A stretch of DNA of 64,000 nt, from assembly GCA_017460885.1 (NCBI GenBank), contig JAFUAB010000009.1, positions 1-64,000 of the forward strand, written 5' to 3'. The notes under the pieces were generated by a model. The model was not told the origin of the DNA, did not search any database, and saw only the letters and a program-made list of their open reading frames with translations. A program made the translations under genes and the position numbers. This DNA is from Lachnospiraceae bacterium (GTDB lineage: Bacteria > Bacillota > Clostridia > Lachnospirales > Lachnospiraceae). Positions 9,322 to 18,200 of this stretch are shown in pieces; the stretch's first letter is position 1; each line of letters starts with the position of its first letter.

Positions 9322-11153
9322 GATGCTCCTCCTTCCTTCTTTGCATGCAGGAGTCTGTAGTAATACCCTCTCCTGTTTATGAGTTCCTCTTTTGTGCCCG
9401 TCTCTGCGATTCGTCCGTCGTCCATAACGACGATCCTGTCCGCGTTCTGCACCGTGGACAGGCGGTGGGCTATGACGATCACGGTTCTCCCCGCCATCAG
9501 TTTATCGAAAGCTTCATTCAGTTTCTTCTCCGTATATGTATCAATCGAGCTGGTAGCCTCATCAAGGATAAGAATGGGAGCATCCGCCACCGCCGCCCTT
9601 GCGATGGACAGAAGCTGCCTCTCACCCTGGCTCAGGGTCTCTCCGCCCCTGTCAAGCACGGTACCCATGCCATCCGGCAGATGATCGATAAAAAAGTCTG
9701 CGCCTGCGAACGCAACTGCCCTCTTAAGCTCCTCGTCAGAAGCGTCCTTACGTCCGAATCGCAGGTTGTCCGCCACGGTTCCGGTAAAGAGATGCGTGTC
9801 CTGGGATACAACTGCCACGGCTTTTCTGAGGCTCTTTATGCTGATATCCTTCACCGGGATCCCATCAAGGGTGATCTCACCCTCCCGGATCTCATACAAC
9901 CTGTTGATCAGGCTGATGACAGTGGTCTTCCCCGCTCCCGTACTTCCGAGGATGGCAACCTTCTCTCCGGGCTTAATGGTCAATGACAGATCCCGGATGA
10001 CATCCGTGCCCTTCACATAGCCAAACGTGACATCCTTCATGACGATCTCGCCCGCAAGAGGGATCCCGTCCCTGTCACCTGTTCCATGCCACAGGTAACT
10101 TCCATCGCCGCTGTCCGTAAGCGCAACTCTCCCGTCATCCGCCTGCGGCGGCACATCCATGACCCTGAAGATCCGCTCCGCCCCCGCAAGGGCGCCCAAG
10201 ATGTTGCTGATCTGCCTGGTCATATCGGTAAGCGGCTTATAAAACGAATTATAATACTGGGAAAAAAGCGCCACCGTCCCCACATCAACCCTTCCCGCAA
10301 GTGCCATGACGGCCCCCGACAAAAGAACGGCTGCATACCCCAGCTTGCTTATACCGTTTGTCACCGAAAAAATGCTGTTGTTAAATGCTGTTGCCCGGAA
10401 GGTATGCTCAAAGAGCCTTGCGTTCTGCGACATGAACCTGTCCCCGGCCTTTTTCTCCATTGCAAGGGTCCTGACAAGCTCCTGACTGCTTCCGTATTCC
10501 CTGGCGGTGCTGTTCAGCTCCATAAGACATGCCTGGCTCCCGGCCGTATGGATCATGCTCCTCCTCGCAAAAAAGTTAAGAACAGGGAGCATGACGGCGA
10601 CCGTCAGGAGTATCACCAGCGTCAGCTCTATGCTTATCCTGAGCATGATCACCAGTATGGAAATGCAGGTGACAACGCCGTTTACCAGATACGGTACGCT
10701 CCGGCGCAGCATGTTTCCAAGGCTGTCCATATCGTTGGTAAAGCTGCTCATCAGAGCGCCGGCTGTCCTTCCCTCCACTTCGCCGAGGGGTTGTGCAAGG
10801 AGATGATCATACAGCTCGTTCCTCAGATCAAACAGGATCCGGTTTCCGAGGGATACGGTAAGCTGGCTCTCAAGAAAGGACGTCACCATGCTGATGAGGA
10901 AAGCCCCGGTCATGAACAGCATCAGCTTTATGGCGCCGGCAGGGGGCGCGCCTTCGCCTTTCCCGATGAGCGGCACAAAATAATCATCAACCAGCGGTTT
11001 TAAATAATAGGTTCCCTTTACGGCAGCATAGGAGCTGACACCCATGCACAGACACGCCGCAAGAAAACGCAGCCTGTATTTTGACATCCTGCGAAGCACA
11101 AGAAGCGCTGTGCCCTTAAGATCCTGCGGTTTGTTGCACTTTGTCTCAGCCAT
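9306..11153 (-). CDS. ABC exporter half-transporter, catalytically complete subunit
   Basis: It has 615 residues: an N-terminal six-helix ABC membrane domain (about 30-330), then an ATPase domain. Visible motifs are Walker A GSTGAGKTT (about 404), variant signature LSQGERQ (about 511), Walker B LILDEATSSID with catalytic Glu (about 531) and switch His in IAHRLST (about 560). The start at 11153 (MAETKCNK) is preferred over the longer in-frame start at 11189, because the longer one overlaps the upstream gene more and AGGAGA lies before 11153. It overlaps the partner gene by 8 bases. The variant signature here and the broken Walker B and H-loop in the partner fit a heterodimeric exporter with one working ATP site (BmrCD or TM287/288 type). 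Substrate unknown; the context suggests a peptide or lipid linked to the envelope. Confidence 0.9.
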   Translation of the reverse strand: MAETKCNKPQDLKGTALLVLRRMSKYRLRFLAACLCMGVSSYAAVKGTYYLKPLVDDYFVPLIGKGEGAPPAGAIKLMLFMTGAFLISMVTSFLESQLTVSLGNRILFDLRNELYDHLLAQPLGEVEGRTAGALMSSFTNDMDSLGNMLRRSVPYLVNGVVTCISILVIMLRISIELTLVILLTVAVMLPVLNFFARRSMIHTAGSQACLMELNSTAREYGSSQELVRTLAMEKKAGDRFMSQNARLFEHTFRATAFNNSIFSVTNGISKLGYAAVLLSGAVMALAGRVDVGTVALFSQYYNSFYKPLTDMTRQISNILGALAGAERIFRVMDVPPQADDGRVALTDSGDGSYLWHGTGDRDGIPLAGEIVMKDVTFGYVKGTDVIRDLSLTIKPGEKVAILGSTGAGKTTVISLINRLYEIREGEITLDGIPVKDISIKSLRKAVAVVSQDTHLFTGTVADNLRFGRKDASDEELKRAVAFAGADFFIDHLPDGMGTVLDRGGETLSQGERQLLSIARAAVADAPILILDEATSSIDTYTEKKLNEAFDKLMAGRTVIVIAHRLSTVQNADRIVVMDDGRIAETGTKEELINRRGYYYRLLHAKKEGGASWNLA

Positions 11154-12912
11154 CTGCAATCTGCTTCTCCTGAATCTTTGCCATCTCATGATAGATCCGG
11201 CAGGTTTTGATCAGTTCATCATGCGTTCCTGTCCCTGCAATCCTCCCTCTGTCCAGAACAAAGATCCTGTCCGCGTCCCGAATGGTTGAGATGCGGTCGC
11301 TTATCACAATCCTGGTGAGACCGGCGTATTCCCGCCTTAAATTGTTCACAACCCTTGCTTCGGTTATGCTGTCCAGCGCACTGGTCATGTTGTCCATTAC
11401 AAGAATTCCCGCGTTTCTGAGAAGAGCCCTCGCAAGGCACATGCGCTGTCTCTGCCCCCCGGAAAGATTCGTCCCGCCCTCCTCCAGGATGGTATCATAT
11501 CCCGCCTCCTGCTTACGGATGTATTCATCTATGCAGGCATTCCGGCAGGCCCTGTCAAGCTCTTCCTCTGTTGCTTCAGGACGACCGGCGCACAGATTCT
11601 CCCTGATCGTTCCGGAAAAGAGCTGCGCTTTTTGCGGCACATATCCAAAAAGGCTCTTCCGTTCACTCCTGTCATAGCTTCTTATGTCCCTGCCATGGAT
11701 AAATACTGTTCCGGCATCCGCCGGATATAATCCCATGATCAATCTGATCAGGCTGGTCTTCCCGGCTCCCCCGGTTCCCGTGATACCAAGAAATTCTCTC
11801 TCCCTGATCTCGAGCTCTATGTCCTGCAGTAATGCCTCGCTCTTCGCCCCGCTATACGAAAAGCGCAGATTCCGGACGGTTACTGCCGCCTGCCCCTTCT
11901 CCGCATGATCGGCTGCGGCAGCCTGAACAGTGCTTTGATCAATCTTTCGGTCATCCCATTCCAGCATCTCCAGTATCCTGTCAAGACAGACCTGGCTGGT
12001 GACCAGCGGAACCAGGATCATGGAGATGATAAGAAGCTGTGCAAGAATCTGATTGGTATAGGTTATGAGGCAGAACAGATCCCCGACTGAAAGCGTGCCC
12101 TGTATGATCCTGCGGCCTCCGAGCCATGCGAGTGCGAGGATGGACAGGTTTACGGCCATTTTGGAAAACGGTGCATTCAGAGCGGCAAGTCTCTCGGCAG
12201 ACAGACTGTTTCTTCTGAGATGATCCGATATCTTTTCAAAAACCGTTTTTTGCTCATCCTCTCTTGCATAGGATTTTATCGTCCTGAGTCCCACGATGCT
12301 CTCGGAAAGCGTCTGGTTCATATGATCATAGTCCGCAAGCATTTTCCGGTAGTGACTCCTGCTAAGTGCAATAATAAAGGCCAGAAGTCCACCCATAACC
12401 GGAATCGTCAGCACAAATACCAAGGAGAGACTTCTGTTTATCATGCATGCGGAAATAACTGAGAAAACAATGAGCAGGGGACAGAGAAAAAGACTGCCTG
12501 TCATCTCGAGTGCACGGCGCAGGATCGTCACATCCGTTGTAAGCCTAGTCAGAGCTGTTGCGCTTCCGAAGTGATCCATGTCGCGGCTTTCATAGGACAT
12601 GATTCTGGAAAACAGGCTGTCTGAGAGATTGCGCGTCACACCGGATGACCACCTTGCAACAAAATATCCCTCACCCATCCCCTGAATGGTCAGCACCAGA
12701 GAAAGTATTCCTATCATCAAACAGGTCCGGGCAACATAAGACAAAGATTCCATATGGATGATGCCATCAAGAACCTCGGACATATACATGGGAATCCGGA
12801 TCTCCAACCAGGCTCCGAGGATCGTAAGGAGGCCCAGGAGAATCAGGCAGCCTCTGTAATTGTATGAGTATTTCCAGAGTTTTCCTATATTCTTCACGAT
12901 TTTACCAACCAA
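11146..12912 (-). CDS. ABC exporter half-transporter, degenerate-site subunit
   Basis: It has 588 residues: a six-helix membrane domain (about 15-310) and an ATPase domain. Walker A is GTGGAGKTS (about 379) and the signature LSGGQRQ is canonical. Walker B reads ILVMDNMTSALD, so the catalytic Glu is Asn, and the switch region reads ISDRIST, with Asp for the usual His. It should therefore bind but not efficiently hydrolyse ATP at its own Walker site, while lending its good signature to the partner's working site. The start is TTG at 12912, overlapping the upstream stop by 11 bases with no clear ribosome site; a GTG at 12897 is an alternative. It probably works as a heterodimer with the following gene. 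Confidence 0.88.
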   Translation of the reverse strand: MVGKIVKNIGKLWKYSYNYRGCLILLGLLTILGAWLEIRIPMYMSEVLDGIIHMESLSYVARTCLMIGILSLVLTIQGMGEGYFVARWSSGVTRNLSDSLFSRIMSYESRDMDHFGSATALTRLTTDVTILRRALEMTGSLFLCPLLIVFSVISACMINRSLSLVFVLTIPVMGGLLAFIIALSRSHYRKMLADYDHMNQTLSESIVGLRTIKSYAREDEQKTVFEKISDHLRRNSLSAERLAALNAPFSKMAVNLSILALAWLGGRRIIQGTLSVGDLFCLITYTNQILAQLLIISMILVPLVTSQVCLDRILEMLEWDDRKIDQSTVQAAAADHAEKGQAAVTVRNLRFSYSGAKSEALLQDIELEIREREFLGITGTGGAGKTSLIRLIMGLYPADAGTVFIHGRDIRSYDRSERKSLFGYVPQKAQLFSGTIRENLCAGRPEATEEELDRACRNACIDEYIRKQEAGYDTILEEGGTNLSGGQRQRMCLARALLRNAGILVMDNMTSALDSITEARVVNNLRREYAGLTRIVISDRISTIRDADRIFVLDRGRIAGTGTHDELIKTCRIYHEMAKIQEKQIADG

Positions 12913-14026
12913 GTGCCCGGTAGAGCCTATCTCTTATCAGCTGTATTTTTTCTCCTTCCGTGCCATGCCTTACGGCATATACGAGTGCCCTTCCGTAAGA
13001 AAGCGTCTCTGTGATCCTGTAAAGACTCTCCCTGTCAGAGCCGTTTTGCCTTACATATTCATCAATTATCATTTCCCACAGAGCAGGGTAACGCGCAACG
13101 CTTCCCAGATGAAGCACATCGATCTCATTAAAGATCCGCAGGCTTATCATCGTACCATGTAGCGCAACAAGATCCCACACCGGATCGCCGCACCTGACGG
13201 AATCAAGATCCACAAACATAAGCCCTTCCTCATTCCTGAACAGATTGGCAAAGTGCGGATCCCCGTGAATAAAGCCCTGCCCCTCCGGTATACCTTCAAA
13301 CACCTTAAAAAGCGCGCCGGCATGCGGCTCATCGATGTAACCGCCGATCGCATCCAGCACCTTGCTTTCATAGTACTTTTTAGCCTTCGGAAACTGGGTT
13401 GCCACCGTGCCATGTATGTCATTCAGGAAACCGACATATTCTCTGACCACCTCATCGAGCTGTTCAGGATGTTCTCTGACCACCTCACTGAGCGTCGTAA
13501 ACCGCAGGAGCTCATACACCACTCCGTACCGTCCGGAGCATGTTACAACCTGGAAGCTCAGCGCGGTAGGCAATCCTGCCTGAATGGCCTTAAGGCTCAT
13601 CTGTTTTTCCATGAGCACATCCCGCAGTCCGTTTCGGGGTTCAAAGAGCTTGCATATCTTATCCTCGTCCATTCTGTATACCCTGCTGTTGAGGCCGCTG
13701 CTGATCTCCTGACAGCCGTCCAGGGTAATCTCTTCGATCGGCGGAACGACGATGATGATGTTATTCATCCCCGTAAGTGCGAGTATCCCATAAAGAGACG
13801 GATTAACATTTACGACAGCTATGTTCTGAATCTCCTTCTTCAGCATCAAAATGGTGCGTATGCCGACGCTTGATATATAGATCGTCTTTTTTGCATCAAG
13901 GTACAGAAAAAAGCTTTGATCGTCCTTATACTCTTTTGCAGCCTCCGCTATATCCCGCCTTACTTCCTCGTAATTTTGGGCGTCAACCCTTTCGGGAAGC
14001 GATACGGTATTCCACCCATTTCTCAT
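12902..14026 (-). CDS. STAS domain fused to an APH-type (aminoglycoside phosphotransferase fold) kinase
   Basis: It has 374 residues. Residues 1-100 look like a STAS domain: LDAKKTIYISSVGIRTIL holds the conserved Ser loop, then a strand and helix ending LALTGMNN. Residues about 105-374 have the APH/choline-kinase fold: GLNSRVYRM and ICKLF (nucleotide loop and Lys), catalytic FIHGDPHFANLF (about 254) and metal-binding FVDLDSV (about 272). All catalytic residues are present, so it should be an active small-molecule or protein kinase, with the STAS part as a binding or regulatory module. Substrate unknown; no claim of antibiotic resistance is justified. Its start overlaps the upstream lipoprotein stop as ATGA, and its end overlaps the ABC gene. 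No signal peptide. Confidence 0.8.
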   Translation of the reverse strand: MRNGWNTVSLPERVDAQNYEEVRRDIAEAAKEYKDDQSFFLYLDAKKTIYISSVGIRTILMLKKEIQNIAVVNVNPSLYGILALTGMNNIIIVVPPIEEITLDGCQEISSGLNSRVYRMDEDKICKLFEPRNGLRDVLMEKQMSLKAIQAGLPTALSFQVVTCSGRYGVVYELLRFTTLSEVVREHPEQLDEVVREYVGFLNDIHGTVATQFPKAKKYYESKVLDAIGGYIDEPHAGALFKVFEGIPEGQGFIHGDPHFANLFRNEEGLMFVDLDSVRCGDPVWDLVALHGTMISLRIFNEIDVLHLGSVARYPALWEMIIDEYVRQNGSDRESLYRITETLSYGRALVYAVRHGTEGEKIQLIRDRLYRALGW

Positions 14027-15084
14027 TTCAGGTATTCATCCAGTCTCTTCTCATACTCACTCACTCTGGCTCCAAGGATCGGATCTCCAAGGATTTTACC
14101 GTCACTGTCAACAAAATAGGTCGTAGGAGTTCCCACACAGGATAACGAATCAGTAAAACCTTCCCATGCCCGGAGATTGATATAGCTGACTCCTGTATCA
14201 CTGATTATATCCTGTGCATCCTGCAGATACATATTATTGCCTACCGGAACATCTACCACCAAGCCTACCACAGCGCCTCCCCTGGCAGAAATATCCTCAT
14301 GGATCTTCTGAAGCTCAGCCATCTCATTAATGCATGGGCCACAGGTAGTCGACCATATATTGATCATCGTAACCTTGTTTCTTCTAAACAGATCATTCGA
14401 GCCGATGGCAGTTCCGTTCAGATCCACAGTGTCAAACACGACAGCCGCGCCGGCTTCGCTGCCTTGCCATATATAGGGCTCGCAGAATTTCATACTCGCT
14501 ATAATGCTATCGGCGGCATCATAAAAGGCATTGTATTCGGCTACATTGTCACCTTCAAAATCCCCTGATGTATTCTGTGCGATCGCCGAATACCATGTAT
14601 ACTCGCCTTCCTGATGGATCTGCTTAAGTGTCTCAAGAGCCTCTTCATCTCCATCTCTTAACTTGCCACCGTAAACGATCTTAAGATTGTCAATGATCTT
14701 CTCCTTTACCTCCTCTTCGCTGCCGGCATCCTTCACACAGAACACCTCGAAGCTGAAGCCTCTGCGTATCTTGTCATACTCTTCCTCCGGCAATTCGTTC
14801 AGTTCATCCTCCGTCATATTGAAATATACCGGAACACCAAACATCACGCCCGCTCCATAGCTCATTTCACCGACATCATTCGAAATGATACATCCGGTCT
14901 TTGGCTCAAATCCATCCGGTAACTCAAACCCGAAGCCGGTCTGTGGAAAATCATATGTGCAGCCTGTACCGGATATATTTCCCTGAGTTTCACTGCTTTC
15001 TGCTGTCTGATTTTCAGACGAGCCGCAGCCGGCCATAGATAATACTGTAACTACACTCATCAATAATGCTAAAAACTTTTTCAT
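14023..15084 (-). CDS. Lipoprotein with C-terminal TlpA/ResA-like thioredoxin domain
   Basis: It has 353 residues. The N-terminus MKKFLALLMSVVTVLSMAGC has a signal peptide and lipobox with lipidated Cys20. Residues 40-190 form an unrecognised extracytoplasmic domain. From about 205 there is a redoxin domain with NIWSTTCGPCINEM (CGPC near residue 246) and the cis-Pro region VGTPTTYFVD. It should sit on the outer face of the membrane as a thiol-disulfide oxidoreductase or reductase. A strong AGGAGG site precedes the ATG. It is placed right after the 3592-residue secreted protein and before the kinase and exporter genes, so folding or thiol control of the secreted products is a reasonable inference, although both giants appear Cys-poor in the parts I read. 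Confidence 0.87.
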   Translation of the reverse strand: MKKFLALLMSVVTVLSMAGCGSSENQTAESSETQGNISGTGCTYDFPQTGFGFELPDGFEPKTGCIISNDVGEMSYGAGVMFGVPVYFNMTEDELNELPEEEYDKIRRGFSFEVFCVKDAGSEEEVKEKIIDNLKIVYGGKLRDGDEEALETLKQIHQEGEYTWYSAIAQNTSGDFEGDNVAEYNAFYDAADSIIASMKFCEPYIWQGSEAGAAVVFDTVDLNGTAIGSNDLFRRNKVTMINIWSTTCGPCINEMAELQKIHEDISARGGAVVGLVVDVPVGNNMYLQDAQDIISDTGVSYINLRAWEGFTDSLSCVGTPTTYFVDSDGKILGDPILGARVSEYEKRLDEYLK

Positions 15085-15110
15085 AATTATTCCTCCTGAT
15101 CTACTCTGTG

Positions 15111-15221
15111 TTATTTAATCACCTGCGGTACTTTTCCCGCTTCGGGAGATGATTGATCAGAACCAATGTCACGCCAATCGGTATTTACTTGCTGTTTTTC
15201 ATCACGGTATTTTCCTTTCAT
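15111..15221 (-). CDS. Possible 36-residue reading frame directly after the giant gene
   Basis: The stop codon TAA of the giant gene is followed at once by ATG and 36 codons (starting MKGKYRDEKQQVNTDW), ending 26 bases before the lipoprotein start. No ribosome site of its own is visible; translation would need reinitiation after the upstream stop. The peptide is charged and has no signal or membrane segment. It may be chance. Confidence 0.25.
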   Translation of the reverse strand: MKGKYRDEKQQVNTDWRDIGSDQSSPEAGKVPQVIK

Positions 15222-18200
15222 TTACTTACAGTTAACCGTAGCCTTATACACTCTTCCTCCAAAGCTTACCGCTACCACTGCACTTCCCTTACGGTCCATC
15301 CTGCCTATCTTAAAGTCGCGCAGGAGGGTATCTTCCTCAGACGATCCCGGGAAGGTACTCTCTATGACTGAGAGTACGCCCTTCTTATCCGTGATCGCGA
15401 TCTTATATCCGCCATAGGTATTCGGATCATTCGACGTATCCGGAAGCAGCTCGTACTGCTCGGGGAACAGGTCTGCAAGTGTGCAGCTTTCGCCGGCTTT
15501 GAGCGTTATGTTCTTCTTCTTTACGGTCACAAGGTTTATCATCACAAGCTTTTCTTCCGCGCTCTCTCCTGACTTAGTCATCGTAAGCTTTACGGGAGCC
15601 TCTTTTTTCACCGTAAGTTTCCTGATGCCGGTCTTTTTATTAACGGTAACCTTGAAAGCATTCTTATAGGCCGGATCTGCCGGTTCAATATTGACGCCTG
15701 CCTCAATAGAGTATTTACCGTTCTTGGCAAGTATCAGCGTATCCTTGTCAGAGACCGCATCCCAGGTAAGTACTCTGTTGCCGGATGCATCAACTTCAGT
15801 AAGATTTTGCACAATATTGCCTGACAGGGAATCGATCACCGGATAGCCTGCACACTTAATAGTAGCTGTGTAGGTCACCCCGCCGAATTTTGCCGAGACA
15901 GTTGCGCTGCCCTTCTTACCCGTCGAGCCTGCTATAAAGTCAGCAAGTGTGATATACCTGTTCTGTTCATATGCCGCATCGGCACCCGTCAGGAAGGCAT
16001 TTTCGCCTGCACCTGCGGAAGTCAGGATTCCGCTCTTATCACTCTTAATGTATACAGCATACTTTCCTGTGGAAGGATCGATATCGGGCAGCAGCTCGCC
16101 TGCTCCGGTGAACAGATCGGCCAGGGAGACGGTGGTCTTTCTGCTGTTTAATGTTACATTCTTCTTCCTGATGGTCACCGCACGGAGCAATACGACCTTT
16201 TCTTCGTCCCCCTTCTTAATGGTAAGCAGGGAATCCTTCTTTGCCGTCAACTGATTCTTCTTCGCATTAAGCTTTATGGCATCCTTGGCGTATGGCGTTA
16301 CCGTAACACCGTCCTCATAGGTATATTTTCCGCCCTTAAGAAGATACAGAGTATCTCCGTCCGTGACGGATGAAGAGGTCAGCTGATTGCCTGAAAGCTT
16401 CTGAACCACCTGAGAGCCTGTCATGTCGACTCCTCCCCCGCCCTCTGCTATTACTTCCGGCGTTCCGGTGGACACGAACTCATAGTTCACATAGTAAGGA
16501 TCCTCTTCGGTGTACTCTTCCTCTTTGCCGTTTTCGTCATAGATCTTAACATCGGTGGTATCCTGCGAGCCCGGCTTGTCTGCGCCGACCGCAACTATAT
16601 AGAATTCATCTTCCTTCACCTCGAAGTCAATGCTTGAGCCTCTGCTGATAGGTGTAGCTTCGGGCTCTTCGCTTTCGTCGTCAAGGACCATATCCAGCGT
16701 CACCACATAGGCCTCCATCTTCTCCAGCGGGGCATCCGACTCGAGGGTAACCCGGATCACACCATCCTCCTTCACCCATTTGGCGCTCATCCAATCGTTA
16801 TCGAGCACCTCCGGGTCATCATCCAGACCCAGGGCATGCAGAGTGATATCGGGATATTTCGTTTCATAGAAGCTTAGGGCCGGACTTCCTGATACAAGTG
16901 CTTCAATTCCCTTGTTATTCTCATTCCACCAGTCAACGTTAAAGGCCAGAACCTGGCTTGCTCCCTTCTGATTAGTAACCTCGATCTTAAACTGTCCGTT
17001 TTTCTTAAATCTGATGGTCTCTATGCGCGAATACTTCGTAAGGTCCTTGCTTTCAATCACCTCATAGACTCCATTATTCTGGATATGATCCGAAGCGGTA
17101 CTGTTGCTTAACACAAAAAGCTTGGCGTCAAAAGCCTGTCCGTCAGTCAGACTTCCCCGCTCAGGGAAATGAGTATCCCATAACAGACTAAGGGAGTTCT
17201 CATTCGTCCAGGTCTCAGCGTCGAAATTGTCGCCGTCATAATACTCAAGCAGGCTTGTAAACACTGCCCATTTCTCGTCCGAGCCAGCCTTCTTGACAGT
17301 CACGGTCACTGTATGCGACGTATGATCCGGATTGGTGCCGAAGGTAAATCTCTTCGTACTTCCGTCACTTGTAAGCGTTCCATGTCTGAAGCCTGCTCTG
17401 TCGCTTGTTACGAATATCTCACCATCGAAGGCAAGGTCAATGGTCTCAGCCTCTGTGGTGAACTTAAAGCTGGCTCCCGGCTTGCCACTGGATCTTAAAG
17501 AATCCCCATACTCGCTGGCTCCGAACTTCCAGCTGTCGCCGCCGGTCTTAACTGCCTTGCCTGATTCATCCTGGAAGGTGAATATTCCTGTGGCATTCGA
17601 TATAGCGATCCCGTCTTCGATATCGGTAAAATCTATTGCGATATCCTGATAAGCATTGGTCTTCTCATCCTGCAACCTGACATAGCCTGTTCCCTTCTTC
17701 GCGCCCCTTATGATCAGGGTGCCTCTGCCTGTGCCCTTACTGTAGGTTCCGCGTTCGAAGGATACGGCATCCATCATATGCTGCGCTTCTTCATGATCCG
17801 TAAGCTCGATGGCACTGTTTACTGGCTCCTCAGCCCCGAGTGTGGTGGAGAAGTTCACAGGGATCCTTATGGTCGTTCCCATTGGCAGCACGAACTGCGC
17901 CGGCACGGCATAAGCTGTAGTGTGATCGATGGTCGTCTCCGTAACATTGTTTACTGCATCATTCTCGTCATGTTCTATCTGATATATGCCGAAAGCATCC
18001 TGGGTTCCTGCTTCTTCGCCGCAGTATGCCTCGGCGCGGATGATCAGGGATCCTGCCGGCACTTCCTCACCGCCAAGTCCGTATGCTCTGAACACGTCTG
18101 CCGGAACCGTTACCGTTCCGCGCACATGACGTCCGTAGCCTGTATGTATCACGCCCATAGGAAGGATACCCTGCTTTAATTCATCAGCTCCGGCGCCAAG

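Noticed and set aside
10086..11003. Plus-strand frame of 305 codons
   Set aside because: Antisense to an ABC exporter gene with all motifs; His/Arg-rich composition typical of a shadow frame.
12902..14026. Kinase fusion taken as an antibiotic resistance gene
   Set aside because: The APH fold covers many kinases; context (redox lipoprotein, exporter, giants) gives no support for resistance.
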